From NCBI GenBank assembly GCA_913060695.1, contig CAJXUA010000002.1:124001-188000 (forward strand): a DNA stretch of 64,000 nt. The letters are read 5' to 3'. Shown here piece by piece: positions 43,051-52,172 of the stretch. The notes below the pieces were generated by a model. That model was not told the DNA's origin. It did not search any database and was given only the letters and a program-made list of their open reading frames with translations. The DNA comes from an uncultured Gammaproteobacteria bacterium. GTDB taxonomy: Bacteria > Pseudomonadota > Gammaproteobacteria > Pseudomonadales > Pseudohongiellaceae. A program made the position numbers and the translations under genes. How positions within the stretch are numbered: position 1 is the first letter of the stretch; every line of letters starts with the position of its first letter.

Positions 43051-45039
43051 ATGAGCGAAACCATACCCGTCTGCCGACACTGGCGAGCCGTACACGATGA
43101 AGACGGCATACTATGGCTGTTTATCGATCGCGAAAGCGAGGCAGTAAACGCCCTTTCAGAAGAAGTCTTACGTGAATTCGACGCCCTGCTGGACTATGCC
43201 AAGAAGACCCCTATTAAGGGACTAGCGTTACTCTCAGACAAGCCGAGCGGATTCATTCTCGGAGCTGACATTCGCGAATTCGACGGTTTCAATGACGCGG
43301 AGCAAGTCACGGCCTCTATCGAGGAAGTCCATGACATGTTCCGCAAGCTGGAAAGCCTTAACTGCCCGACAGTAGCTGCATTCGAAGGATATTGCCTTGG
43401 GGGAGGCCTAGAGCTCGCCCTGTCTTGCTCATACCGAATTGCCAAAGACATCCCCTCTACCAAAATCGGTTTCCCTGAGGTTCAGCTAGGCATCTTTCCC
43501 GGTTTCGGTGGCTCCGCTCGTTCAGTACATCAGATTGGCGGATTGAAAGCCATGGAGCTTATGCTCTCCGCTCGGCAACTCGGAGCCCGCCAAGCGCGCG
43601 CAGTCGGCTTGGTCGATGAAGTTATCGGTCGTCATGAGGAACTCTACTGGGCCGCTAGGCGAGCCGTGTTGAGTAAGCGTAAGAGTCGCAAACCAAGCTT
43701 ACTAGCTCGCGCTAGCAATTGGGGCATAGCCCGTGGCTTTCTCGCCAAGCAGATGCGCAAACAGACGGCCATGCGCGCAAGAGAGGCTCATTACCCGGCC
43801 CCTTATCGACTCATCGATACATGGGAGGCTGAGGGGGGCGATCGCGACGCTATGATGCGTGCGGAGGCCAAGGCTGTGGGTCGCCTAATGGTGACGCCTC
43901 AAGCAAATGGGCTGCGGCGTGTATTCGGCCTCATGGAGAGGCTGAAACGCGAGGGTAAGAAAAGCGATTTCCGTGCACGCCGCGTGCATGTCATAGGCGC
44001 AGGAGTAATGGGGGGCGATATCGCCGCCTGGTGCGTACTGCAAGGCTTAGAAGTGAGCCTGCAGGATCGCGAGTTGAAGTTCATTACTCCCGCCTTGCAA
44101 CGGGCCGAAGCCTTATTCAAAAAGAAGCGATTGAGCCCTGCAGCTGTCAAGGCGGCAATGGAACGCCTTCGCCCGGACGTCGAAGGCGCCGGTATCCCAC
44201 TGGCCGATGTAGTTATCGAAGTCATTGTGGAACGACTCGACGCCAAACAGGCGCTACTCAAGTCCGTAGAGACCCAGTTGCGCGAGGGAGCAATACTCGC
44301 CACCAATACTTCATCGATCCCGATTGAAGAGATTGCAGCGGCACTTGTTCATCCGGAGAGACTCATTGGCCTGCACTTCTTCAACCCCGTGGCCAAGATG
44401 CCTCTTGTAGAGGTGGTACAGGGGGCGCAGAGCGACCCAGAAATCCTGGCGAAAGGAGCTGCGTTCTGTGGCCAGATCAATCGATTCCCATTACCCGTAA
44501 AAAGCAGCCCGGGCTTCCTAGTCAATCGCGTCCTCGCTCCCTATATGCTCGAAGCGATGCTGATTCACCAAGAGGGCGTGCCTATAGAGGCAATAGACGA
44601 GGCTGCCTTGGAGTTTGGCATGCCAATGGGGCCCGTGGAGTTAGCGGATACCGTGGGGCTCGATGTCTGCGCCATGGTGACTAAGACCCTGGGTGGCTCT
44701 GCGCAGGCCGAACAAGCCACTCCGGAGGAGGTTCAGGCAGGAGCGACGCTGCAGAAATTAGTCGACGAGGGGAATCTGGGGCGCAAGTCCGGGCAAGGAT
44801 TCTATCGATGGGAGAAAGACAAAGTAGTCAAGCAGAAGGAGCGCATTGCAGGCCATGACTTAGCGCCTATTCGCGAACGCCTAATACGAGTTTATACCAG
44901 CGAATGCGAAGCGGCCCTGCGCGATGGCATCGTCAGCGATGCGGACCTACTCGATGCCGGCATGGTCTTCGGAACAGGGTTCGCCCCCTTCCGAGGCGGA
45001 CCGATGCATTACCTGCACAGCACTCAAGGAGATGCATAA
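43051..45039 (+). CDS. Fatty-acid oxidation complex alpha subunit, FadJ/FadB-like
   Basis: A 662-residue fusion of enoyl-CoA hydratase and 3-hydroxyacyl-CoA dehydrogenase, which performs steps two and three of beta-oxidation. Hydratase half (1-290): SGFILGADIREFDGF (oxyanion loop), CLGGGLELALSCSYRIA and TKIGFPEVQLGIFPGFGGSARS with the two active-site glutamates. Dehydrogenase half: NAD motif VHVIGAGVMGGDIAAW, GLHFFNPVAKMPLVEVV (catalytic His) and SPGFLVNRVLAPYM. It is somewhat shorter than E. coli FadB (729) and FadJ (714). The thiolase gene starts one base after its stop, forming a fadJ-fadI-like pair. Confidence 0.94.
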   Translation: MSETIPVCRHWRAVHDEDGILWLFIDRESEAVNALSEEVLREFDALLDYAKKTPIKGLALLSDKPSGFILGADIREFDGFNDAEQVTASIEEVHDMFRKLESLNCPTVAAFEGYCLGGGLELALSCSYRIAKDIPSTKIGFPEVQLGIFPGFGGSARSVHQIGGLKAMELMLSARQLGARQARAVGLVDEVIGRHEELYWAARRAVLSKRKSRKPSLLARASNWGIARGFLAKQMRKQTAMRAREAHYPAPYRLIDTWEAEGGDRDAMMRAEAKAVGRLMVTPQANGLRRVFGLMERLKREGKKSDFRARRVHVIGAGVMGGDIAAWCVLQGLEVSLQDRELKFITPALQRAEALFKKKRLSPAAVKAAMERLRPDVEGAGIPLADVVIEVIVERLDAKQALLKSVETQLREGAILATNTSSIPIEEIAAALVHPERLIGLHFFNPVAKMPLVEVVQGAQSDPEILAKGAAFCGQINRFPLPVKSSPGFLVNRVLAPYMLEAMLIHQEGVPIEAIDEAALEFGMPMGPVELADTVGLDVCAMVTKTLGGSAQAEQATPEEVQAGATLQKLVDEGNLGRKSGQGFYRWEKDKVVKQKERIAGHDLAPIRERLIRVYTSECEAALRDGIVSDADLLDAGMVFGTGFAPFRGGPMHYLHSTQGDA

Positions 45040-45040
45040 C

Positions 45041-46321
45041 ATGAATCAGCTCAAACGGGTCGCCATCATCGGCGGCACACGCATTCCATTCTGCCGCTCT
45101 AATTCGGCCTACGCGCAGCTTAGCAATCTAGACATGCTAACGGACACACTACAAAGGCTGGTCGATCAGCACGGCCTAGCGGGCCGCAAGGTCGACGAGG
45201 TCATCGCCGGCGCTGTCACTACTCACTCTAGGGACTGGAACCTCGCTAGGGAGGCCGTGCTCAGCACGAATCTTTCGCCTGCAACACCCGCCACTACTCT
45301 GCAGATGGCCTGCGGCACCTCTTTGCAAGCAGCCCTTCTTGTTGGGGCACGCATCGCCACTGGTCAAATCGACTGCGCGATCGCCGCGGGATCGGACACG
45401 ACTAGCGATGCACCATTAGTCTTGCAACCTAGGCTCGCAAAGCGATTGCTTGGAGCGACACAGGCTAGATCCTTCTCCGCCAAGCTGCGTAGCTTCAAAG
45501 GGTTCAAGCTTAGCGAACTCGCACCACAAGCTCCCGCTAACGGCGAACCCCGCACGCGCCTTTCTATGGGTCAACATTGCGAGATGATGGCCAAGGAATG
45601 GGAAATAAGTCGTGAAGCGCAAGACCAGTGGGCGCTTGAGAGCCACTTAAAAGCCGCAGCGGCCTATGAAGAAGGTTTTTTCGACGACTTGCTCAGCCCC
45701 TATCAGGGCGTAGCTCGTGACAACAATATGCGGCCCGACAGCAGCCTCGACAAACTAGCGGCACTACGAACGGTCTTCGATCGCTCCCCACAGGGCACGC
45801 TGACGGCAGCTAACAGCACACCACTAACCGATGGCGCTGCAGCGGTGTTCTTGTGCAGCGAGGACTACGCAAGTCGCAACGGCCTATCAGTGCAGGCATG
45901 GCTCACTTTAGGACGCAGCAGCGCCGTCGATTTTGTCGGCGGAGAGGGCCTACTTATGGCCCCTACAGTTGCGGTCAGTGAGTTGTTGCAAGCTGCCCAA
46001 CTTAGCCTACAAGACTTTGACTACTACGAGATACATGAGGCTTTCGCCGCCCAGGTGTTGTGCACCTTAAAAGCCTGGGAGGATCCGGTGTACTGCAAAG
46101 AAAAACTAGGCCTGTCGCAGGCACTAGGTAGCATCGAGCGCAGCCGCATAAACGTAAAGGGCAGCTCTCTAGCCGTGGGCCACCCCTTTGCGGCTACAGG
46201 TGCTAGGATCATTGGCACACTAGCTAAATTATTAGACAAACAAAATGGGCAGCGTGGGCTGATCTCGATCTGCACCGCCGGAGGCATGGGGGCAGCGGCA
46301 ATTCTAGAGAGTGCCAATTAG
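45041..46321 (+). CDS. Acyl-CoA thiolase, FadI/FadA-like
   Basis: Last step of beta-oxidation: thiolytic cleavage of 3-ketoacyl-CoA. I start at ATG 45041 (MNQLKRVAIIGGTRIPF), preceded by AAGGAG, because the upstream open frame overlaps the fadJ-like gene. The 426-residue protein has the nucleophile C91 (LQMACGTSLQAA), the catalytic histidine in YEIHEAFAAQVL, and the second cysteine in SICTAGGMGAAAI. GHPFAATGARI is the conserved substrate loop. Length suggests the FadI-type (anaerobic/long-chain) group more than FadA, but this is approximate. Confidence 0.94.
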   Translation: MNQLKRVAIIGGTRIPFCRSNSAYAQLSNLDMLTDTLQRLVDQHGLAGRKVDEVIAGAVTTHSRDWNLAREAVLSTNLSPATPATTLQMACGTSLQAALLVGARIATGQIDCAIAAGSDTTSDAPLVLQPRLAKRLLGATQARSFSAKLRSFKGFKLSELAPQAPANGEPRTRLSMGQHCEMMAKEWEISREAQDQWALESHLKAAAAYEEGFFDDLLSPYQGVARDNNMRPDSSLDKLAALRTVFDRSPQGTLTAANSTPLTDGAAAVFLCSEDYASRNGLSVQAWLTLGRSSAVDFVGGEGLLMAPTVAVSELLQAAQLSLQDFDYYEIHEAFAAQVLCTLKAWEDPVYCKEKLGLSQALGSIERSRINVKGSSLAVGHPFAATGARIIGTLAKLLDKQNGQRGLISICTAGGMGAAAILESAN

Positions 46322-46560
46322 CGAGTGAAGCTTGATTTAGGTCAGTGAAAACGTACAAAGCGAATTGAACAAAAGGTCATGAAGTTGCTAGAGTCCCTAG
46401 CTAACATGCACAAGTAAAGAGGATAGATGCTGGCATCAATTCGCCATGAGAAGACCGAACAGGCGTTATGCTCTTGCGGGAACGCTCAAGTCCTGCTTCA
46501 ATTAAGCGCCTGAAATTAGCCTTATAAAAAAAATAGCATTGGTATACGGGAGAAAGCTGA

Positions 46561-47499
46561 ATGAATAAAAACTATAAGACTATGTGCGGCATTGCCTTCG
46601 GAACTATGATGGTTCTGGCAAGCAGCATCATGCCTGCTTCAGCGCAGGCTCCAATTAGCAATCCACTTTCCTTGACACCTCCGGTAGGTCTGCCAGTAAT
46701 CCCTATCTTCGAAGGGGCTTACGAGAATGAAGACGGTTCGGTCTCCTTCTCTTTCGGATATCTGAACCGCAATACTAGCGAACCTATAACTGTCCCACTC
46801 GGTCAGAGTAACCGCATTGAACCCGCTCAATTCGACGGGCAGCAGCCAACTTACTTTGAAACTTCGCGTCACACTGGCGTTTTTACTGTCACAGTGCCGG
46901 CCTCCATGCGCGACGACGATGTATGGTGGCACATCAAAACTGGCAGCCATAGTGAGTTGAAAGTTCCCGGTCGCCGCGGCCGCATGGGTTACACTCTCGA
47001 CAAGACTCCACGTCCATCAGGTTCACTAGCTCCGTTAGTGTCCTTTACCGCAGGTGGACCTACTGGTCAAAACCCAATGGGCATGACTGCCCAAAATGCC
47101 CTTTCGGTAAAGGCAGGAGTGCCTGTGACATTGACAGTGCATACTACAGACCCATCAGTTCGTGACCCTGCAGATCCACGTAACGAGAAACCCATTCCAT
47201 TACGCGTCTCTTGGCACAAGCATCAAGGTCCGGGCGAGGTCACTTACCAACAACATCCGTCCTCGGAGGATCCAGAACCATTGAGTGAACTGCAGATCCG
47301 TCGCGGTGTTTCACTACCCGGTCCAGATCAAACAGTCCTAACTCCCGGCCAGGGTGTAGCGAATGTTATTGCAACATTCTCTGAGCCTGGTGATTATCTT
47401 ATGCGCACAATGGTCGATAACTGGGATGCGACCGACAGCACCGAAGCGGATCAGTGCTGCTGGACAAATGTGTACCAAAAAGTAACAGTTACGCCCTGA
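46561..47499 (+). CDS. Hypothetical exported protein upstream of cytochrome/PHM gene
   Basis: A 312-residue secreted protein with signal peptide (MMVLASSIMPASAQA). The mature part is beta-rich with immunoglobulin-like features: ENEDGSVSFSFGYLNRNTSEPITVPLGQSNRIEP, HTGVFTVTVPASMRDDDVWWHIKTG, ALSVKAGVPVTLTVHT, and a closing sandwich GVANVIATFSEPGDYLMRTMVDNWD with a CCW pair near the end. No catalytic motif recognised. It precedes the c-type cytochrome/monooxygenase-like gene by about 175 bases on the same strand and probably belongs with it. Histidines and methionines are common in it, but a metal role is only a guess. Confidence 0.8.
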   Translation: MNKNYKTMCGIAFGTMMVLASSIMPASAQAPISNPLSLTPPVGLPVIPIFEGAYENEDGSVSFSFGYLNRNTSEPITVPLGQSNRIEPAQFDGQQPTYFETSRHTGVFTVTVPASMRDDDVWWHIKTGSHSELKVPGRRGRMGYTLDKTPRPSGSLAPLVSFTAGGPTGQNPMGMTAQNALSVKAGVPVTLTVHTTDPSVRDPADPRNEKPIPLRVSWHKHQGPGEVTYQQHPSSEDPEPLSELQIRRGVSLPGPDQTVLTPGQGVANVIATFSEPGDYLMRTMVDNWDATDSTEADQCCWTNVYQKVTVTP

Positions 47500-47674
47500 T
47501 TCTACACACTTTCGCGTTTTTGAATCATTTGCTAGTAACCGCCACTTAGATCACATAAAGTGAGATTTTTGGCGGCGTCACAATTAGTTGCATATACATA
47601 AATCAAAGAGTGGACAAGCGACCGCGAGACTAATAATTTGTGGCGACTGCTCACCCATTTACGAGGAGAGGATC

Positions 47675-49057
47675 ATGAAAATCAAGCAGTGTTGGAACCA
47701 TCAACGCTCAGGGAAGGCCGCTCTAGGCTTTGCAGTCCTGGCAGTGTTTGGATTTACGGCGCAAGCCCAGGCGCAATCGTCTACCCTATCTATCGACTCG
47801 GGTGCAGTGACATACGCCGATCATGTAGCAGAAATCATCACGGAAAATTGTGTTGTTTGTCACCGCGAAGGCGGTATCGGCCCCATGCAATTGACCAATT
47901 TTGACCAGATTCGCCCTTGGGCACCTCTCATTAGCATGCGCGTTGCCAGTCGCGAAATGCCCCCTTATGCGTATGACCAACATATCGGCATTCAAGAACT
48001 TCAAGGCGATTGGCGTCTCACTGACGAAGAAATCAGCACCATCACTAACTGGGTAGCACAGGGTGCTCCAGAAGGCGATTGGGGCGATCGTAGTCATCCA
48101 GTAGCAGATCTTCCAGACGCAGACGAATGGACTTTCGCCGCGCAGTTCGGAGCGCCTACTATGATATTGGATTCGGCGCCTATAGACGTTCCGGCTCTAG
48201 GGAATGACATGTGGCATCGTCCATATGTGCAAACAGGCCTGACCACCGATCGCTGCATTAAGGCGATTCAAGTGAAGCCTGCCGGTAATGCTAAGGCCGT
48301 GGTTCACCATGCGAACTCTGATCTTGAAGTGATGAACGCAGATGGCGAATACGAAGACTACGGTCAGCTGACTGAGTATGCGATGGGCAAGTGGGGCGAG
48401 ATCATGCCAGAAGGCGTGTGTCGCGTTATACCTGCTAATTCACGCGTACGCTGGGACATCCACCTGTTCCCAGGCGGTGTTGGCGCAACGGCTCCAGGCA
48501 CTATGATCGAAGATAACGTTGTTGAGATCGGTGTCTGGTTGCACCCAGAAGGCTATGCTCAGACTGCACGCTTCAAGCAAGACCTGAAGCTATACAGACT
48601 CGATCAGGGCGAACTAGTTATCCCTCCTCATGGCACTGCCATGACTCAGGGCTTCCACTCTTTCGACCACCCTGTGCGTATAGATAGCTTCCAGCCACAC
48701 GGCCACCTGCGTATGCGCGCCGCCTCACTGGAGATATTCTATCCAGCCACAGGCCGCACAGAGCAGATCAGCCAGATCTCTAACTGGAGCGCCACATGGC
48801 ACCATAGCCACTTGTTTGAAGACGACGTCGCACCTCTTCTTCCAACTGGCGCAGTCCTTGTGATCAAGCAGTGGTACGACAACACAGCGAATAACCCTAA
48901 CAATCCAGATCCAGATTTCTGGGTTGTTGCGGGTAGCCGTACTGCAGACGAAATGACTCACGCTTGGATTGCAGTAACTCACCTCGACGACGAAGGTTAC
49001 CAAGAAATTCTGGCCCAACGTGAAGAGGCAAAGCAGCGCTCTGTAGCAGCTGAGTAA
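47675..49057 (+). CDS. Cytochrome c / PHM-like copper monooxygenase protein
   Basis: A 460-residue exported protein; I start at MKIKQCWNHQ (ATG 47675) with GAGGAGAG upstream, giving a signal peptide ending AQAQA. The N-terminal part is a haem-c domain (C59VVC62H63). The rest is like the copper type II ascorbate-dependent monooxygenase fold: HH at 211-212 (AVVHHANSD), H263 (WDIHLFP), H342-x-H344 (FQPHGHLRM) and M427 (TADEM), the full CuH plus CuM ligand set of peptidylglycine hydroxylating monooxygenase, plus YDNTANNPNNPDP. It should oxidise a substrate in the periplasm, with electrons via the haem. Substrate unknown. A strong terminator follows. Confidence 0.85.
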   Translation: MKIKQCWNHQRSGKAALGFAVLAVFGFTAQAQAQSSTLSIDSGAVTYADHVAEIITENCVVCHREGGIGPMQLTNFDQIRPWAPLISMRVASREMPPYAYDQHIGIQELQGDWRLTDEEISTITNWVAQGAPEGDWGDRSHPVADLPDADEWTFAAQFGAPTMILDSAPIDVPALGNDMWHRPYVQTGLTTDRCIKAIQVKPAGNAKAVVHHANSDLEVMNADGEYEDYGQLTEYAMGKWGEIMPEGVCRVIPANSRVRWDIHLFPGGVGATAPGTMIEDNVVEIGVWLHPEGYAQTARFKQDLKLYRLDQGELVIPPHGTAMTQGFHSFDHPVRIDSFQPHGHLRMRAASLEIFYPATGRTEQISQISNWSATWHHSHLFEDDVAPLLPTGAVLVIKQWYDNTANNPNNPDPDFWVVAGSRTADEMTHAWIAVTHLDDEGYQEILAQREEAKQRSVAAE

Positions 49058-49063
49058 AGATGG

Positions 49064-49092
49064 GTTTAGCTGGCGCTAAGCGTCAGCTAAAC
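49064..49092 (+). terminator. Hairpin just after the PHM-like gene
   Basis: GTTTAGCTG and CAGCTAAAC pair around an inner CGC/GCG stem with a TAA loop. It is immediately followed by a second, stronger terminator, so its role may be RNA stability. Two further hairpins follow in tandem. Confidence 0.6.
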
Positions 49093-49093
49093 G

Positions 49094-49130
49094 AAAAAGG
49101 CCCAAGACTTTCGTCTTGGGCCTTTTTTTT
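49094..49130 (+). terminator. Strong Rho-independent terminator
   Basis: AAGGCCCAAGAC and GTCTTGGGCCTT pair perfectly around TTTC, flanked by A and T runs with eight T at the end. It can stop transcripts from both sides, which suits the two convergent genes. Confidence 0.93.
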
Positions 49131-49162
49131 AGCGCCTGCCCTCGTAAGGAGGGCCAGGCGCT
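49131..49162. repeat. Hairpin between convergent cytochrome/PHM genes
   Basis: AGCGCCTG and CAGGCGCT pair, continued by CCCTC/GAGGG with one bulged base and a GTAAG loop. It immediately precedes the 3' end of the minus-strand gene and probably forms its transcript end. No T-run follows directly on either strand. Confidence 0.6.
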
Positions 49163-49167
49163 CCTAC

Positions 49168-50859
49168 CTAATCCGCGAGGTGAAAGGTGAAGTAACCCGT
49201 GAACATCTCATCCGTGCTATCTAGCCCAGAACGCACCTCTGCGTTCGGGTCAGGATTGAATGGATTCGATACCGAGTTATCGAAGGCTCCGCTCACATGC
49301 ACGGTGCTGCCCGCCGGCACTGAGATGGGTTCGTCTAATACATAGTGGGGTTGCCACCCATAGTTGTACGCCGGCACGCTTAGAATATCCTGCAGCGTGC
49401 CATCGGGGCGCTCCACACTAAACTTCATATTCTTGCCCCGTGCATTCATCTTCGCTCGAACGCCAGAAATGACGACTGCGTCCTGGAAGGTGTATTGCGC
49501 ATGCGCACTAACATCGTGCTCTTTGGGGGGGATTACGACAGTCGCAGAGACCGCTTGCACCATCCTCTCCTTTAGATGGGGTATATCCTCTGGGTCAGCG
49601 AAATACAGCGCAATCTTGGTCTCATCGAAGAGCTCCGCCCCGATGCCTACATAATGAAACTGCATCGACAATTTGGCGCCCTTAGGAATACGCACTGCAG
49701 TGCCTTCGGGGAAGCGTTCGGCGCGTGCCTCACCCGGTGAATAACCATCGAGGAAGCGGCGCGTGGAAGTAGATTTGGAACGCTCCTCGCCCCAAAAGTC
49801 TTCTTCATCCAGAGTTACGAAACTCATGAGGTGGTGCAGCGCACTTGTTGCTACAGCCTGATACTGCATGCCCACCACCCATTTTTCTTCGTCGAAGGGC
49901 AGTTCGACATCCGCATAGATATAGTCCAATACGCCGGTGGCAGGAATGCGTTGACGCGGTGCAGTGACGATCAGGTCGGGCTCTCCTAATAGCCACTCCT
50001 TATTCTCCACATAGTTTAACTCTTCGAGCGGGTCGGAACCCTCGCCCCTAGGAGCTCCAGCACTTAACCAGTGCACGAGTTTTTGGATATCTTCAGTGGC
50101 TATATAGCGAGCAGAGTCGGAGTGCCCTATATCGGGGTCGATCTGCGCTGGAGGCATACGCTTGTTCAGCAGCACCTCTTTGATCATAGGTGACCAGCCC
50201 AGCAAGGATAGATAGCTGTCCAATGCGAAAGGCCCAACTCCGAACTCGCGATGACAAGTGACGCAATTGTCGATAATCATCGGGGCGATGTCAGTAACAT
50301 AGTTAGGCACCTCCTCACTATGGGCATCGCGCACAGGGTAGCTAATCGCGCAAGGAGAGGGGTTTTCAGTCTTTACGGTATTTCTAACAGGCCCTTCCAG
50401 AATCGCGGATAAAGTAGCCCCTAAATCGGCGGCTACCGCACCGGTATAGTAAAGAGAAATACGATCGGGATTGAGCACCCGCACATCACCCGCATGGCTA
50501 ATGCCGAGAGCCTCGGACACCAACTGACCGCTGTCTTGCAGTATAGGGACATCTAGATCTAGAGCGCGCAACGCAGCACGATCGGAGTCTTTAGAGTCGA
50601 TGAGTAGAAACTCGAAGCCCTGCTCTGCGTATTGGGAACGCAGCTCGCGATAACTGGTGAGCATATCGTCCATGCCCGCGCAACTGGGGACATAGGACAT
50701 CAATACGACAGCTTTGCGATGCTGGTAGCGACTTAGTTGATGGAAGTTGCCCTGCTCGTCGAGCAAAGCAAAATCACCGGTCCTATCGAGAGCGGCACTC
50801 GCGGTACCTGAAGCCAAGGCGATACAAACACCAAGGCATGAATTGAAAGCTCTAGTCAT
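49168..50859 (-). CDS. Redoxin - cytochrome c - PHM-like fusion protein
   Basis: A 563-residue exported protein: signal peptide (1-23), peroxiredoxin/thioredoxin-like domain (about 25-155, with one cysteine C60 in VPSCAG), haem-c motif C199VTC202H203, then a PHM-like two-domain region. CuH ligands are present: HH 342-343 (SALHHLMSF) and H402 (MQFHYVG). At the place of the CuM pair (usual P-H-M-H-L-R-G-K) it reads AKMNARGK (469-476), so both histidines are lost (K470, N472), while M552 (STDEM) remains. It is a paralogue in layout of the protein at 47675. Convergent with it; 50 bases from the next gene on its strand. Confidence 0.87.
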   Translation of the reverse strand: MTRAFNSCLGVCIALASGTASAALDRTGDFALLDEQGNFHQLSRYQHRKAVVLMSYVPSCAGMDDMLTSYRELRSQYAEQGFEFLLIDSKDSDRAALRALDLDVPILQDSGQLVSEALGISHAGDVRVLNPDRISLYYTGAVAADLGATLSAILEGPVRNTVKTENPSPCAISYPVRDAHSEEVPNYVTDIAPMIIDNCVTCHREFGVGPFALDSYLSLLGWSPMIKEVLLNKRMPPAQIDPDIGHSDSARYIATEDIQKLVHWLSAGAPRGEGSDPLEELNYVENKEWLLGEPDLIVTAPRQRIPATGVLDYIYADVELPFDEEKWVVGMQYQAVATSALHHLMSFVTLDEEDFWGEERSKSTSTRRFLDGYSPGEARAERFPEGTAVRIPKGAKLSMQFHYVGIGAELFDETKIALYFADPEDIPHLKERMVQAVSATVVIPPKEHDVSAHAQYTFQDAVVISGVRAKMNARGKNMKFSVERPDGTLQDILSVPAYNYGWQPHYVLDEPISVPAGSTVHVSGAFDNSVSNPFNPDPNAEVRSGLDSTDEMFTGYFTFHLAD

Positions 50860-50909
50860 GGAAAACTCCTATCCATAATCGACGCGGGTGGCTAGTTTCA
50901 TGCGCTCAC

Positions 50910-52040
50910 TTAACGCATTGGATAGTTGCTAATATGCTGCTCACCAGTGGCTGCGCGGGAGCGGTTACGCTCAGATTGCGCCATGCCGCCTGATGCTGGG
51001 CCGCCTTGATTGAAAATACCCCCTCTCAGCACGAAAAACAGATAGTCAGTTTCGCCCTCTAAATATTCAACTTTATTGGTGTATTTCGCGACCATCTCGT
51101 TGATGGCACGACCACGATCAGGGACATCGGGATGTACTAAAATATCGCCGATGACCACTTTCAGAGCCGCAATATTGTCGAGCACATAGGCTGCCCCAGG
51201 GTGAAAACCGTATAGATACGGGGCAATCACGGGCATTGTCGGAATATCCGTTGGTAGCGCCATCAACCCACCATGGGCGGGCGCGATCTTCTCCTCGTAA
51301 AGCGCGATGGCATTTTCTATGCCCGATTCCAATTCGTTCTGGTTTTTCGAGATCATCGCCACTTCAAGCGTTGCCAATTGCAGCCACTGAGAGGCCCACG
51401 TTAAGCCGCTAAGCTGTGGAAAGCCTACGCGGAAGGAATAGGCATAATCGTGCTCTGAGAGCAGCTCAGAAGACTTGGGCTGCGCTGGCACCGAATGGGC
51501 GTCATCACTCAAGTAATCGGTCAATGCCATATCGACTGCAGTGTGTTTGTCGATCAAATTATCATCGAGATAAATCTCCACCATCTTGGTGGCAAAATCC
51601 CTGCCACGCTGGAGCACCAGCACTGCGTTTGCTGGAATACTGCCATTGGCTTCGAGTAACTCTTCGGCCTCTTGCGCTGAGTACTCGCGGCGAATCATCG
51701 CCTGCAATCCCGGCGTGGCACGACTTTCGAACACACGAAAAGGGCCTAGCATGGCTAAGTGGTCAGAGGAGGAGTGATAGTGAGAGGCACTGGCTTCAGA
51801 TAACTCTAATAAGGCCTCGCGCAATAAACCCTTGCCGATCATCGAATCTGCAGAGTTATTGCTAGCGACGATTTCATCAAAAACTGCGGCCTGTAACACC
51901 TCTGAAGTGTTGAGATAGCGGCTTAGGTCTGGGAATCTTGTGTCGATCAGTTCATTACCGGTTTGCGCAAATGCAACGAGCGGTGTAGCAAGGCTCACCA
52001 CCGCAAGACCGATCACCAAACTGTGTAGTGTTTTTCTCAT
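50910..52040 (-). CDS. Hypothetical exported protein
   Basis: A 376-residue protein with signal peptide (LVIGLAVVSLATPLVAFAQ). The mature sequence is largely helical, with RFPDLSRYLNTSEVLQAAVFDEI, SHYHSSSDHLAMLGPFRVFESR and a long acidic-helical middle. The tail is arginine-rich (SERNRSRAATGEQHISNYPMR) and preceded by NQGGPASGGMAQ. No family recognised. It is upstream of and on the same strand as the redoxin-cytochrome-PHM gene (50-base gap), so the two are likely an operon. Confidence 0.75.
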   Translation of the reverse strand: MRKTLHSLVIGLAVVSLATPLVAFAQTGNELIDTRFPDLSRYLNTSEVLQAAVFDEIVASNNSADSMIGKGLLREALLELSEASASHYHSSSDHLAMLGPFRVFESRATPGLQAMIRREYSAQEAEELLEANGSIPANAVLVLQRGRDFATKMVEIYLDDNLIDKHTAVDMALTDYLSDDAHSVPAQPKSSELLSEHDYAYSFRVGFPQLSGLTWASQWLQLATLEVAMISKNQNELESGIENAIALYEEKIAPAHGGLMALPTDIPTMPVIAPYLYGFHPGAAYVLDNIAALKVVIGDILVHPDVPDRGRAINEMVAKYTNKVEYLEGETDYLFFVLRGGIFNQGGPASGGMAQSERNRSRAATGEQHISNYPMR

Positions 52041-52172
52041 TCTTACCCCCGCGTGGCATTTGGAATAGCCCGTGGTTTACCCACTTTTTATAGTTGGCTT
52101 AAGGATAAAAGCCCTTGTTGAGGAAGTCTATCATCTAGGCTCGCAAAGATTTGGCAATATGTGACAGGAGTG

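Noticed and set aside
44924-45040. Longer start for the thiolase
   Set aside because: The extension overlaps the fadJ-like gene and has no family similarity; the ATG at 45041 has a good ribosome site and the usual N-terminus.
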